Shown here: piece after piece, positions 9,017 to 18,243 of the stretch
Position numbering within the stretch: position 1 is the first letter of the stretch
Layout: every line of letters starts with the position of its first letter
Assembly (NCBI RefSeq): GCF_052113225.1
Contig: NZ_JBFRCT010000003.1
Coordinates: 558,001 to 622,000, forward strand
Origin: Pristimantibacillus sp052113225
GTDB lineage: Bacteria > Bacillota > Bacilli > Paenibacillales > Paenibacillaceae
Length of the DNA stretch: 64,000 nucleotides
Direction: 5' to 3'
Translations under genes and position numbers: made by a program
Notes under the pieces: generated by a model
The model's database searches: none
Told to the model about the DNA's origin: nothing
What the model saw: only the letters and a program-made list of their open reading frames with translations

Positions 9017-9045
9017 TTGACAACCGGACAATTGTCCGGTATCAT
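9017..9045 (+). promoter_or_regulatory. Sigma-A promoter of the MFS gene, spacer occupied by an operator
   Basis: TTGACA (9017-9022) and TATCAT (9040-9045) are separated by exactly 17 bp. The spacer is the operator palindrome itself, so repressor binding would exclude RNA polymerase. Confidence 0.85.
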
Positions 9046-9066
9046 ACGTTATCGGACAATTGTCCG
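9023..9066. promoter_or_regulatory. Twin palindromic TetR-type operator
   Basis: ACCGGACAATTGTCCGGT (9023-9040) is a perfect 18-bp palindrome. CGGACAATTGTCCG (9053-9066) repeats its 14-bp core. The centres are 28 bp apart, so two dimers could bind close together. They lie between the divergent tetR and MFS genes. Confidence 0.88.
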
Positions 9067-9169
9067 CAGTCGGCTTGCACCTAACCCATTTTACTGCTGC
9101 TTCATAAATAGGTCAAGACGCCGTAAGGCTAGATACAGATAGAAGTATAATTTAGGAGGAGAGAAATTA

Positions 9170-10663
9170 ATGACTGAAGTAAATGCAACAAACAGCTCCA
9201 TGTCTATCAAATCCATTATGGTGCCGCTTCTGGCTATCATTGTGGGTATGTTCATGGTTATTCTTGATGGTACGGCAATGAACGTAGCGATTCCTAAGCT
9301 GCGTGACGATTTTGGAGGAGCGTCTCTGTCGCTCGTGCAATGGACCGTTACGGGCTATGCACTTGCACAAGCAGCCGTTATTCCACTGGCTGGTTGGTTA
9401 TCCGACCGCTTTGGAGCGAAGCAGATTTATTTGACTTCAATCGTTTTATTCACAATTGGTTCTGCGTTGTGTGCGCTCGCGACTAATGCTGAGCAATTGA
9501 TTATTTATCGTATTATTCANGGCCTTGGCGGTGGTATGGTTGCTCCAATCGCAATGGCATTTACTTATCGCTTAAGCCCTCCGGGCAAACAAGGTGCGGT
9601 AATGGGCATGATCGGTATTCCTATGCTGCTTGCTCCTGCACTTGGACCAGTACTTGCCGGCTGGCTTGTTGACTACGTAACTTGGCACTGGATTTTTATT
9701 ATCAATATCCCTGTTGGTGCGGTAGCGGTCTTCCTTGGTCTTCGTACATTGCCGGCTTTGGCACGCCAATCCGTTCCACAGCTTGATCTTCTTGGTATGA
9801 TCTTTGCACCACTTGCCTTTGCAGGTCTTGCATACGGTGTAAGTGAAGGCGGTACTGACTGGGGCTCTACGAAAACGTTGACTGGTCTAATTGTTGGCGG
9901 CGTGTCCCTTATTATCTTTATTATCGTTGAATTGAACCGTAAGCAGCCTTTGCTGGAACTTCGTGTATTCAAATCCCCGGATTTCTCCAAAGGTATTGTT
10001 GTTCAATGGGTTTCGCAAATTGCTCTCTTTGGTACCTTGTTCCTGTTCCCGTTGTTCTTGCAAACAGCGAAAGGTTACTCCGCTCTTGATACGGGCTTGA
10101 TCTTGCTTCCGCAAGCATTGGCAGCTGCGATCTTTATGCCTATTGGCGGGAAACTGTTTGACAAGATTGGTGCTCGTCCGCTTGTTATGAGTGGTCTTGC
10201 GATTGTCACGATTGGCGCATTCCTGCTTTCTAATATTTCGGCCGATGCAACAGTAGGCACTTATATTCTTCCTTTGATTTTGCTTGGAGCGGGTATGGGC
10301 CTTTCGATGATGCCGCTTAATACACATATTATTCAAGCAGCACCTCCTGAACTGGTTGGTCGTGTTACATCCCTTACAAGTGCTGCCCAGCAGGTTATGA
10401 CTTCCTTTGCGGTAGCTGGCCTAGCAACGATTCTGGCTCGGCGCACGGAGCATTATATGGCGTCGGAAGGCATTACGAATCCTGCTGACATTACACCAGC
10501 TATTGCGTCGCATATTGCTTCAGCTTCCTATGGCGACACGTTCCTGATCTTAACGATCGTTGGTGTTGTGGGTACTTTGGTAGGTTTCCTGCTGTCGAAG
10601 CCTAAGCGTGCGGTTGGCAAAGATGCAGAAAAAGCAGAAATGCCAATGATGATGGGTCACTAA
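9170..10663 (+). CDS. DHA2-family drug-efflux MFS transporter (EmrB/QacA type)
   Basis: This is a proton-driven exporter with about 14 membrane segments over 497 residues. Family motifs are visible: VILDGTAMNVAIPKL in the first segment, GWLSDRFGAKQIY after the second, and PALGPVLAGWLVDYVTWHWI in the motif-C region. The 120-residue-scale C-terminal half continues with LFLFPLFLQTAKGYS and LGAGMGLSMMPL. Base 9520 is N, leaving one undefined residue next to GLGGGMVAP. The substrate cannot be deduced. A good AGGAGG precedes ATG 9170. The gene is divergent from tetR and controlled by the operator between them. Confidence 0.93.
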   Translation: MTEVNATNSSMSIKSIMVPLLAIIVGMFMVILDGTAMNVAIPKLRDDFGGASLSLVQWTVTGYALAQAAVIPLAGWLSDRFGAKQIYLTSIVLFTIGSALCALATNAEQLIIYRIIXGLGGGMVAPIAMAFTYRLSPPGKQGAVMGMIGIPMLLAPALGPVLAGWLVDYVTWHWIFIINIPVGAVAVFLGLRTLPALARQSVPQLDLLGMIFAPLAFAGLAYGVSEGGTDWGSTKTLTGLIVGGVSLIIFIIVELNRKQPLLELRVFKSPDFSKGIVVQWVSQIALFGTLFLFPLFLQTAKGYSALDTGLILLPQALAAAIFMPIGGKLFDKIGARPLVMSGLAIVTIGAFLLSNISADATVGTYILPLILLGAGMGLSMMPLNTHIIQAAPPELVGRVTSLTSAAQQVMTSFAVAGLATILARRTEHYMASEGITNPADITPAIASHIASASYGDTFLILTIVGVVGTLVGFLLSKPKRAVGKDAEKAEMPMMMGH

Positions 10664-10679
10664 TAGGCGTAGTCACAAG

Positions 10680-10708
10680 TTGACTTTCGAGGACATCTTG
10701 GATAAAAT
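10680..10708 (+). promoter_or_regulatory. valS: Sigma-A promoter of the valS T-box transcript
   Basis: TTGACT (10680-10685), 17-bp spacer, TAAAAT (10703-10708). It lies just downstream of the MFS gene and upstream of the T-box leader. Confidence 0.75.
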
Positions 10709-10714
10709 ATGCTA

Positions 10715-10988
10715 TATCTGATTTTTTTCAACATATGTTGACGTTGAAGGGGAAGAGTTAGCAGCCAAGCCTTCAGAGAGCGGGACTGTAACGCTGAAAG
10801 GTGCCGCAGGAATTTACTGCTATGCTTGTCGCCCCGGAGTTGCTTGAATGAAGCGGTTTCCGTTATTTCGAGCCGGCCACAGCCGTTATCTGTTTGAGTG
10901 CCGTGCTTATTTTCTGAGCGCGGAACAAAGGTGGTACCACGGAAGATAACCTTTCGTCCTTTGCTATAAGGGCGGAAGGTTTTTTTGT
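10715..10988 (+). ncRNA. T-box riboswitch leader (valyl-tRNA responsive)
   Basis: The leader carries stem I hallmarks (GGAAGAGTTAGCAG about 10751, CAGAGAG about 10774, GCTGAAAG about 10793) and the T-box sequence AAAGGTGGTACCACGG (10927-10942), whose TGG can pair with the NCCA end of uncharged tRNA. The terminator is AACCTTTCGTCCTT (10948-10961) against AAGGGCGGAAGGTT (10968-10981) plus a T run. By family knowledge, uncharged tRNA stabilises the antiterminator and allows valS expression. GTT at 10839-10841, in GGAGTTGC, is my candidate valine specifier; I could not verify the fold. Confidence 0.92.
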
Positions 10989-11138
10989 ATTTCTATCCAA
11001 GCAATGACAAGAGTGGTAATGCTTACGAAGTGAAATTGTATTCACAATTTTTTTAGAGCAAATGCTTACGAGCATGAATTACCACAATGGTTAATGGTTT
11101 ACCTTTGGTATGGCAATTCATTTTAGGAGGATGTAAAG
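10988..11138 (+). other. Spacer between T-box terminator and valS, with two ATGCTTACGA copies
   Basis: ATGCTTACGAAGT lies at 11019-11031 and ATGCTTACGA at 11062-11071. TGGTAAT (about 11014) and ATTACCA (about 11078) flank these copies as an inverted pair. An AGGAGG site for valS is at about 11126. Confidence 0.4.
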
Positions 11139-13790
11139 ATGTCAGACAAGACAACGATGCCGACGACTTATGATCCGAAGGCTGCCGAGCAGAAATGGTA
11201 TGATTTCTGGCAGCAGGGTCAATTTTTCAAGGCGGGCCAGCGCCCGGAAGCAGAACCATTCACCATTGTAATTCCGCCGCCGAACGTAACAGGGATGCTG
11301 CATATCGGGCATGCGCTCGATTTTACCCTTCAGGATATTATTATTCGTACGAAACGGATGCAGGGCTTTGATACACTCTGGCTGCCTGGTACCGATCACG
11401 CGGGTATCGCAACTCAAACCAAGGTGGAACAGAAGCTGCGCGAGCAAGGATTAAGCCGTTATGACCTTGGCCGTGAGAAATTCCTAGAGCAAGTATGGGA
11501 TTGGAAAGAGCTTTATGCGAACACAATCCGTGAACAGTGGGGCAAGATGGGACTGTCTCTGGACTACTCTCGCGAACGTTTTACATTGGATGAAGGCTTG
11601 TCCAAGGCAGTTCGTGAAGTATTCGTTCGTTTGCATGAGAAAGGTCTGATCTACCGCGGCAAAAAAATCATTAACTGGGATCCAGCTGCACGGACAGCTT
11701 TGTCCGATATTGAAGTTGAGCATAAAGAACTGAATGGTCATCTGTACCATCTGCAATATCCTCTCAAAGACGGCAGCGGGCATATTACCGTTGCAACAAC
11801 TCGTCCGGAGACGATGCTTGGTGATACAGCTGTAGCTGTTCATCCGGAAGACGAGCGTTACAAGCATCTGATTGGCCAAATGATCGTATTGCCGGTTGTT
11901 AACCGTGAAATTCCGATCATTGCTGATGAATACGTAGAGAGTGACTTTGGATCCGGCGCGGTTAAGATTACGCCTGCACATGATCCTAATGACTTCGAGG
12001 TTGGTCTTCGTCATGATCTGCCGCAAATTATTGTTATGGATGAGACAGGCACAATGAATGAACATGCCGGTCCTTATCAAGGTCTGGATCGTGCAGACTG
12101 TCGTAAACAGCTTGTGAAAGATCTGCAGGAGCAAGGCGTTTGTATCCGAATTGAGGATCATGTCCATCAAGTCGGCCATAGCGAGCGCAGCGGCGCAGTA
12201 GTTGAGCCTTACTTGTCGACACAATGGTTCGTGGCCATGAAGCCACTTGCTGAGCGTGCTATTGAAGCACAGAAGGCTGGCAATGGTGTCAACTTTGTAC
12301 CAGATCGCTTCGAAAAAATTTATTTGAACTGGATCGAGAATGTCCGCGATTGGTGTATTTCCCGTCAACTATGGTGGGGTCACCGTATTCCGGCTTGGTA
12401 TTGCGAGTCTTGCGGGGAAATGCATGTTGCCCTTGAAGATGTAACTGCATGCTCAGCTTGTGGTAGCACATCGCTCCGTCAGGATGAAGATGTTCTGGAT
12501 ACATGGTTCAGCTCCGGGCTGTGGCCGTTCTCGACACTTGGCTGGCCGGAAGAAACGGAAGACTTCAAACGTTATTACCCGACCAATGTTCTCGTAACGG
12601 GTTATGATATCGTTTATTTCTGGGTAGCGCGTATGATCTTTACAGCCCTTAAGTTCACGGATCAAATTCCATTCAAGGATGTATTAATGCATGGTCTTGT
12701 TCGTGATGCTGAAGGCCGCAAAATGTCCAAGTCGCTTGGCAACGGTATTGACCCGCTTGATGTTATCGAGAATTATGGTGCAGATGCCATGCGTTACATG
12801 ATCTCGACTAGCAGTACGCCAGGGCAGGATTTGCGTTTCCGTCTTGAGAAGGTCGAGCAAGCACGCAACTTTGCAAACAAGATTTGGAATGCTTCACGCT
12901 TTGCGTTAATGAACCTGGAAGGTTTCTCGGCTGCGGATATCGATATCAAGAGCAATCTTGGTACGGCAGAGCGCTGGATTCTTCATCGTTTGAATGAAAC
13001 GGTACGTGAAGTAACTCGTCTGATTGACAGCTATGAATTTGGCGAAACAGGCAGAATTCTCTATAACTTCATTTGGGATGATCTTTGTGACTGGTACATC
13101 GAGTTTGCGAAGCTGAACCTTTATGGTACAGATGAGCAGGCAAAACGCGCGACACAATCGGTACTCGCTTATGTGCTTGACCGTACGCAGCGCCTGATCC
13201 ATCCGTTTATGCCATATATCAGTGAAGAGATCTGGCAGCATCTGCCGCATGACGGCGAATCTATTACGGTTGCAGCATGGCCAGTGTATGACGAAGCGCT
13301 TGAAGCTCCTGAAGCAGTGAAAGAAATGGAACTGCTGATGGATATCATTCGTGCGGTGCGTAACGTTCGTGCAGAAGTAAATGTGCCGATGAGTAAAAAG
13401 GTAGAACTGCTGATCAAGCCTTCAGGAGAAGCGGAGGCTGTTATCGTCAGCCGCAACGAAGAATTCGTAAGACGCTTCTGTGGTACTTCATTGCTGGAGA
13501 CAGGTGTTGCAATTACTGCTCCTGACAAAGCGATGACCGCGATCGTTACTGGTGCTGAACTTTATCTTCCGCTTGCCGGCTTGATCGATATTTCGCAAGA
13601 GATTACACGCCTCGAGAAAGAGGTTGCTACACTTAACTCCGAAGTAGAGCGTGTGGAGAAGAAGCTTAATAACGAAGGTTTTGTAGCGAAAGCGCCTGCT
13701 AAAGTAATTGAAGAAGAACGTGCTAAAATGATGGACTATGCTGACAAACGCGACAAGGTGCTTGCAAGAATCGCGGAATTACGCAGCTAA
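11139..13790 (+). CDS. valS: Valyl-tRNA synthetase
   Basis: This class I synthetase charges tRNA-Val. The 883-residue chain has HIGH at 55-58 (in NVTGMLHIGHALDF) and KMSKS at 528-532. The editing domain includes TTRPETMLGDTAVAVHPED. GTDHAGIATQ and the WCISRQLWWGHRIPAWYC segment are ValRS-specific features. The C-terminal ~70 residues form the ValRS coiled-coil arm (LIDISQEITRLEKEVATLNS onward). Regulation is by the upstream T-box. folC follows directly, as in B. subtilis. Confidence 0.98.
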   Translation: MSDKTTMPTTYDPKAAEQKWYDFWQQGQFFKAGQRPEAEPFTIVIPPPNVTGMLHIGHALDFTLQDIIIRTKRMQGFDTLWLPGTDHAGIATQTKVEQKLREQGLSRYDLGREKFLEQVWDWKELYANTIREQWGKMGLSLDYSRERFTLDEGLSKAVREVFVRLHEKGLIYRGKKIINWDPAARTALSDIEVEHKELNGHLYHLQYPLKDGSGHITVATTRPETMLGDTAVAVHPEDERYKHLIGQMIVLPVVNREIPIIADEYVESDFGSGAVKITPAHDPNDFEVGLRHDLPQIIVMDETGTMNEHAGPYQGLDRADCRKQLVKDLQEQGVCIRIEDHVHQVGHSERSGAVVEPYLSTQWFVAMKPLAERAIEAQKAGNGVNFVPDRFEKIYLNWIENVRDWCISRQLWWGHRIPAWYCESCGEMHVALEDVTACSACGSTSLRQDEDVLDTWFSSGLWPFSTLGWPEETEDFKRYYPTNVLVTGYDIVYFWVARMIFTALKFTDQIPFKDVLMHGLVRDAEGRKMSKSLGNGIDPLDVIENYGADAMRYMISTSSTPGQDLRFRLEKVEQARNFANKIWNASRFALMNLEGFSAADIDIKSNLGTAERWILHRLNETVREVTRLIDSYEFGETGRILYNFIWDDLCDWYIEFAKLNLYGTDEQAKRATQSVLAYVLDRTQRLIHPFMPYISEEIWQHLPHDGESITVAAWPVYDEALEAPEAVKEMELLMDIIRAVRNVRAEVNVPMSKKVELLIKPSGEAEAVIVSRNEEFVRRFCGTSLLETGVAITAPDKAMTAIVTGAELYLPLAGLIDISQEITRLEKEVATLNSEVERVEKKLNNEGFVAKAPAKVIEEERAKMMDYADKRDKVLARIAELRS

Positions 13791-13818
13791 TGATCTGATG
13801 GAAGAAGGACGTTTATTT

Positions 13819-15195
13819 ATGATCGATAACGGGATAGAAATGGAACGAAGCGGTATGCTTCGTTCCTATAAAGAAGCGGTCGATTGGATCAACGGGCTTA
13901 TCCCGTTCGGAATCCGTCCGGGACTTGATCGTATCGAGCTTCTGCTGGAGCGGCTTCATAATCCGCAGCGCAGACTCAAATTTATTCATATTGCCGGTAC
14001 TAACGGCAAGGGCTCGACTTGTGCTTACTTAACGAGTGTATTGTTAAAATGCGGTTATGATGTGGGGACGTTTACTTCGCCATACATTACGAAGTTCACG
14101 AACCGATTCCAATATAACGGCCAAGATATTGAAGAAGAGACTCTTCTTAATCTTGCAAATACGCTTAAGCCGCATGTTGAAGAGATTGCAGCGACTGAGC
14201 TTGGCTCTCCAACGATGTTTGAAGTGTCGACAGCACTGGCTATTCTTTTCTATGCCACGGTTACTTATCCGGACTTTGTAGTATGGGAGACCGGCCTTGG
14301 CGGTAGAATGGATGTTACGAATATTGTTACGCCTATTGTTTCGGTCATTACAAATGTTGGTCATGACCATATGGATCGTCTCGGCAATACACTGGAAGCA
14401 GTCGCTAACGAGAAGGCAGGTATCATTAAGGCCGGTGTTCCTGTAATTAGTGCAGTTGATCAGCCAGAAGTGATTGAAGTCGTAAAACGGACGGCAAAAG
14501 AGAAGAAAAGTACACTTTATCTTATTGGCGAGCAGTTTAACATCAAAGAGCTGTCCAGTAAGGAAGATGAACAGGTTTTCCGCTTTGAAGGCATGTTCCG
14601 AGCGATTGACCCATTAACGATAACACTTAATGGTGGTCATCAACGGACTAATGCTGCCGTTGCGGTAATGACTCTTGAGGTGCTCCGTCAGTACTACGCT
14701 TTAATCCTAGAAGATGACGCTCTCGCAGAGGGACTGCGCACGGCTGAATGGCCTGGACGACTGGAGATTGTATCACAATCGCCGCGTATTCTTATCGACG
14801 GCGCGCATAATCCGGAGGGCGCGGCATCGCTTGTAGAGACACTTCGCTCGACGTATCGATATGATCGGCTTCATGTCATGATGGCGATGGTGGAGAATAA
14901 GAATCATCGTGATGTTCTAAAGCATATACTACCAATAGTGGATACGCTTATCGTGACCGAGCCTGATTTCCGCAGCAAACTTGATGCGGAACTTCTTGCC
15001 GATCTTGTCCGCGAAGAGAAATCGGAGGAGCATTCCTTTGAGCTTATCGTGGAGAAGGATTGGCGCGAAGGCCTCCGCAAATTGCAACAAATGACCGGGG
15101 AAACAGACCTTGGGGTGGTCACTGGTACGCTTTATTTAATAGGTGACGTTCGCTCCCGCATATTGTACAACTCGGATTCTGAAAAAGGTTGGTGA
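13819..15195 (+). CDS. folC: Folylpolyglutamate synthase / dihydrofolate synthase
   Basis: The enzyme adds glutamate to folates, and possibly to dihydropteroate, using ATP. The P-loop GTNGKGST is at residues 60-67 and is followed by YLTSVLLKCGYDVGTFTSP. WETGLGGRMDVTN and NVGHDHMDRLGNT are further Mur-ligase-family signatures, and IDGAHNPEG is present in the C-terminal domain. The frame is open back into valS (ATG 13738), but ATG 13819, with GAAGGAC upstream, gives the usual N-terminus; the ribosome site is only moderate. It sits 28 bp after valS. Confidence 0.93.
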   Translation: MIDNGIEMERSGMLRSYKEAVDWINGLIPFGIRPGLDRIELLLERLHNPQRRLKFIHIAGTNGKGSTCAYLTSVLLKCGYDVGTFTSPYITKFTNRFQYNGQDIEEETLLNLANTLKPHVEEIAATELGSPTMFEVSTALAILFYATVTYPDFVVWETGLGGRMDVTNIVTPIVSVITNVGHDHMDRLGNTLEAVANEKAGIIKAGVPVISAVDQPEVIEVVKRTAKEKKSTLYLIGEQFNIKELSSKEDEQVFRFEGMFRAIDPLTITLNGGHQRTNAAVAVMTLEVLRQYYALILEDDALAEGLRTAEWPGRLEIVSQSPRILIDGAHNPEGAASLVETLRSTYRYDRLHVMMAMVENKNHRDVLKHILPIVDTLIVTEPDFRSKLDAELLADLVREEKSEEHSFELIVEKDWREGLRKLQQMTGETDLGVVTGTLYLIGDVRSRILYNSDSEKGW

Positions 15196-15202
15196 ACCGT
15201 CT

Positions 15203-16591
15203 TTGAATACGGCAGAACATGTTCATTTCATCGGAATCGGCGGTTACGGCATGAGCGCGATCGCCCGCGTTATGCTTGAAATGGGTTATAAAATTACCGG
15301 TTCCGATGTGGCCCGTCAGGAACTGACGGAGAAGCTTGCGGCTAAAGGCGCGCAAATCTATATCGGCCATGAGGCGGATCATGTAAAGGGTGCCGATCTT
15401 GTCGTTTACTCGACAGCACTCTCCAAAGACAATGTAGAACGGAAAGCAGCGGAAGAACTTAATATTCCGGTGCTGCATCGTGCTCAGATGCTTGCGCGGC
15501 TCATGAATGCTGGCAAAGGCGTTGCTGTTGCCGGAGCGCATGGGAAGACAACAACATCTTCTATGATTGCTCTCGTCATGGAGAAATGCAAAGCTGATCC
15601 AACGTATATTATCGGCGGCGAGATTGTTAACGTGGGAACGAACGCTAAAGCAGGTAAAGGCGAGTATGTCGTGGCGGAAGCAGATGAAAGCGACGGATCA
15701 TTCTTGCAGTATCACCCAAGCATTGCAATCGTTACAAACATTGAGCCTGATCATCTGGAGAATTATGATGGTGACTTTGGCAAGCTGAAGGCTGCGTATG
15801 TTACATTCCTGTCTCAGGTAAAGTCTGGCGGTAAAGCGATAGTGTGTGCGGACGACGAAACGATCACCGAGCTGCTGCCTAAGCTTGACAGCGATACAAC
15901 GTCCAAGCTGATTACGTATGGCGTTAACAGCGATGCGGAGTACAAAGCGGAAAATATCCGTCTTGGTGATCGTAAAGTAGCGTTTGAGATGAGTAAGCGT
16001 GGTACAGCGCTTGGTACAATTCAATTATCAGTCCCAGGACTTCACAACGTTTATAATGCGATGGCTACGGTTATTACTTGCCTTGAAGCAGGATTGACTT
16101 TCGCAAACATTGCGGAAGCTATTCATGAGTTCATTGGTGCGAAACGCCGGTTCCAGGTGCTGGGCGAAGTGAATGATATCTTGGTTATTGATGATTATGC
16201 GCATCACCCAACAGAGATCCAAGCGACAATCAGCGCGGCTAAAGCAACAGGAAAACGGATTATCGCCGTGTTCCAGCCGCAGCGTTATACGCGGACCTTC
16301 TTCCTGCTTGAACAATTCAGCCGGGCATTCCCGGAAGCAGATGAGGTAATTATAACGGATATCTACTCGCCGGCAGGCGAACAGCAAATCGAAGGCGTCC
16401 ATTCACGGAAGCTTGTTGATATGATTAAGACAAACAGTAATGCCAATACGTTATATATCCCTACAAAAGAAGAGGTGCTGGAGCATTTAACTGCTAAAGT
16501 TGCTCCAGGTGATCTCGTCATTACAATGGGAGCGGGCGATATTTGGAAGACAGCGGATGCGCTTGCGAAAACGTTGAAGGCAAAAGTATAA
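15203..16591 (+). CDS. murC: UDP-N-acetylmuramate-L-alanine ligase
   Basis: MurC adds L-alanine to UDP-MurNAc, the first amino acid of the peptidoglycan stem peptide. The N-terminus HVHFIGIGGYGMSAIARVML is the UDP-binding domain, GAHGKTTT at 111-118 is the ATP loop, and DDYAHHPTEIQATI is the C-terminal domain signature. TTG 15203 is chosen because it places the start right before the conserved domain and AGGTTGGTG lies at a suitable distance. The frame is open to 15143 inside folC. In B. subtilis murC is elsewhere, so this placement is a lineage feature. A strong terminator follows. Confidence 0.95.
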   Translation: MNTAEHVHFIGIGGYGMSAIARVMLEMGYKITGSDVARQELTEKLAAKGAQIYIGHEADHVKGADLVVYSTALSKDNVERKAAEELNIPVLHRAQMLARLMNAGKGVAVAGAHGKTTTSSMIALVMEKCKADPTYIIGGEIVNVGTNAKAGKGEYVVAEADESDGSFLQYHPSIAIVTNIEPDHLENYDGDFGKLKAAYVTFLSQVKSGGKAIVCADDETITELLPKLDSDTTSKLITYGVNSDAEYKAENIRLGDRKVAFEMSKRGTALGTIQLSVPGLHNVYNAMATVITCLEAGLTFANIAEAIHEFIGAKRRFQVLGEVNDILVIDDYAHHPTEIQATISAAKATGKRIIAVFQPQRYTRTFFLLEQFSRAFPEADEVIITDIYSPAGEQQIEGVHSRKLVDMIKTNSNANTLYIPTKEEVLEHLTAKVAPGDLVITMGAGDIWKTADALAKTLKAKV

Positions 16592-16604
16592 AACGTAGGC
16601 GAAG

Positions 16605-16648
16605 AACGCCCTGAAAACCTCGAAGGAGGCTTTTCAGGGCGTTTTTTT
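16605..16648 (+). terminator. Terminator after murC
   Basis: AACGCCCTGAAAA (16605-16617) pairs with TTTTCAGGGCGTT (16631-16643), then a T run. Confidence 0.92.
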
Positions 16649-16726
16649 GTTCGGACCAAATCTATCATAAATCTCTTAAAAGTCTCATAGAGTAGGAATA
16701 GAAGAATGGGACAAGGAGAGAATGAC

Positions 16727-18181
16727 ATGAACAAGAATAACCGGATTACCTACCGATTTGATCGTACTGGCCAGACCGTAGAAGAAAACAGCCGTAAGGA
16801 CAGTAACTCGGTGCCGCAGCAAGTCCCTGCTCGGGATCAAGGCAAGAGCAGCACACCTTCCAAAATTGTACCGTTATATTCCAATACCGAATATGAGAAC
16901 GGGGAAAGTCCGTTTAGTCCTTGGATTAGTCCGTTTCAAGAAGATATTATTGCTCTTGAAGATCTGATTCGTGAAACAGACCGTAAGTCGGTTTCGACTC
17001 CAGTGAAGAAACCAGTAGAGAGCCCTGCTCAAGAGGTATATCCAGTTGCCCAGCTTGTGCAGGAGCCTATCAGCCAACCGAAGAAAAAGGGGCAGTGGCA
17101 TCCGCGGCAACGTGTTGAATCTGAGTCTAAGCCGCAATCGGAGATGAAGCCACAGATGAAGCCGGAAGGGCTGGCACCAGACGTACATCCGATGATGAAC
17201 CAGTGGGAGGAGCTAGATGACGATTCCTTTTACCCTGAGCTTGAGCTGGACAACAAGTCTGCCAAGCGCTGGTCAAGACCTGTACAGCGATATTCTACAC
17301 CACCGTCTTGGATTAAGGTGTTTCTCTCGGTAGCTGGCGCATTAGCAACTGGTGCTTTATTCGGCTATCTGCTGCTCTCGTTGTTTACAAATTCACCTGA
17401 TCAAACAAAAGGCTCGAATAACCTGGCCAATCCAGTTAACGGCTCCGTGAGCAATAATCCAAGTGCAGCGCCAAGCGGGGATAAATCAACAAACACGAAT
17501 GGTGGTACATCGGGTTCGGCAGTTAATAATGCGTCTGGACAGAAAACCGTGAAGCTGACGATCCCAACACAGTCCTATCAATTGCTGCAGTATGGGGTAT
17601 TCAGCAATACGGAGGGCAGAGATGCTGCCATTAAGGAATTGACAGATAAGGGCCTGGCGGCAGCAGGGATGAAGACAGCTACTGATTACCGGGTATATGC
17701 GGGGATGGCCATCGATCGTGCCCGTGCAATTACGCTCACCAAAGATATTGGGGAAGACCTGCCTGTTTATATTAAGCAAGTTGATGTCCAGGTACCGCAG
17801 CAGTTTCCGTTTGCCGGAGATGCGAAGGCGGCAGATACTTTTTTAAACAACACAATCAGTCTGATTAGTATGCTTGATGAGCTATCTCTGACACAGCTCG
17901 AGCAGCCAAGTCTATCACCTCTTGGCTCTGCGGCTGCCAATGCCTGGCAGGCCGAGCATCAGAAATGGACAGAAAGCGTAAAAGCGATGCAGGCCGGCGT
18001 TCAGGATGAGGCAGGAAAGGCATTTCTCATAAAATTAATTCAATCTATGAATACAGCCGCCAAATCACTCGAGGAATACGATAAAAAGCCGTCACAATCG
18101 CATTTGTGGGCTGTTCAAGGTGCCTTGATGGAAGCTATCGTGACACAAAAAGAATGGTATGAACCAATCAACGCATTGTAA
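16727..18181 (+). CDS. spoIIB: SPOR-domain membrane protein, stage II sporulation protein B (SpoIIB)-like
   Basis: The 484-residue protein has a long cytoplasmic N-terminal region rich in Pro, Glu and Ser and one membrane segment at about residues 195-220 (FLSVAGALATGALFGYLLLS). A Ser/Thr/Gly/Asn-rich linker follows, then an SPOR domain at about 278-350 (SYQLLQYGVFSNTEGRDAAI onward). SPOR domains bind septal peptidoglycan; B. subtilis SpoIIB localises to the sporulation septum. Position between folC/murC and maf-radC matches spoIIB. ATG 16727 follows AAGGAGAG (16713-16720). About 130 residues after the SPOR domain are helical and unassigned. Confidence 0.8.
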   Translation: MNKNNRITYRFDRTGQTVEENSRKDSNSVPQQVPARDQGKSSTPSKIVPLYSNTEYENGESPFSPWISPFQEDIIALEDLIRETDRKSVSTPVKKPVESPAQEVYPVAQLVQEPISQPKKKGQWHPRQRVESESKPQSEMKPQMKPEGLAPDVHPMMNQWEELDDDSFYPELELDNKSAKRWSRPVQRYSTPPSWIKVFLSVAGALATGALFGYLLLSLFTNSPDQTKGSNNLANPVNGSVSNNPSAAPSGDKSTNTNGGTSGSAVNNASGQKTVKLTIPTQSYQLLQYGVFSNTEGRDAAIKELTDKGLAAAGMKTATDYRVYAGMAIDRARAITLTKDIGEDLPVYIKQVDVQVPQQFPFAGDAKAADTFLNNTISLISMLDELSLTQLEQPSLSPLGSAAANAWQAEHQKWTESVKAMQAGVQDEAGKAFLIKLIQSMNTAAKSLEEYDKKPSQSHLWAVQGALMEAIVTQKEWYEPINAL

Positions 18182-18204
18182 ACGAAATCGATCCTAAGTA
18201 TAAT
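18176..18204 (+). promoter_or_regulatory. Sigma-A promoter before the DUF4321-maf-radC-mre genes
   Basis: TTGTAA (18176-18181), which overlaps the spoIIB stop, 17-bp spacer, TATAAT (18199-18204). Confidence 0.7.
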
Positions 18205-18243
18205 AGGAGACAGGTGTCAATTAATGGCGAGAGGCGTTGAAAA

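Noticed and set aside
8861..9142. Plus-strand frame across the tetR start and the operators
   Set aside because: It overlaps the operator-promoter and has no ribosome site or homology pattern.
9520..9520. Undefined residue in the MFS protein as a possible frameshift
   Set aside because: The frame continues normally on both sides; it is a single N base, as at 35218 and 46972.
11484..12368. 294-codon open frame on the minus strand inside valS
   Set aside because: It is antisense to a highly conserved synthetase, has no ribosome site and shows no family features.
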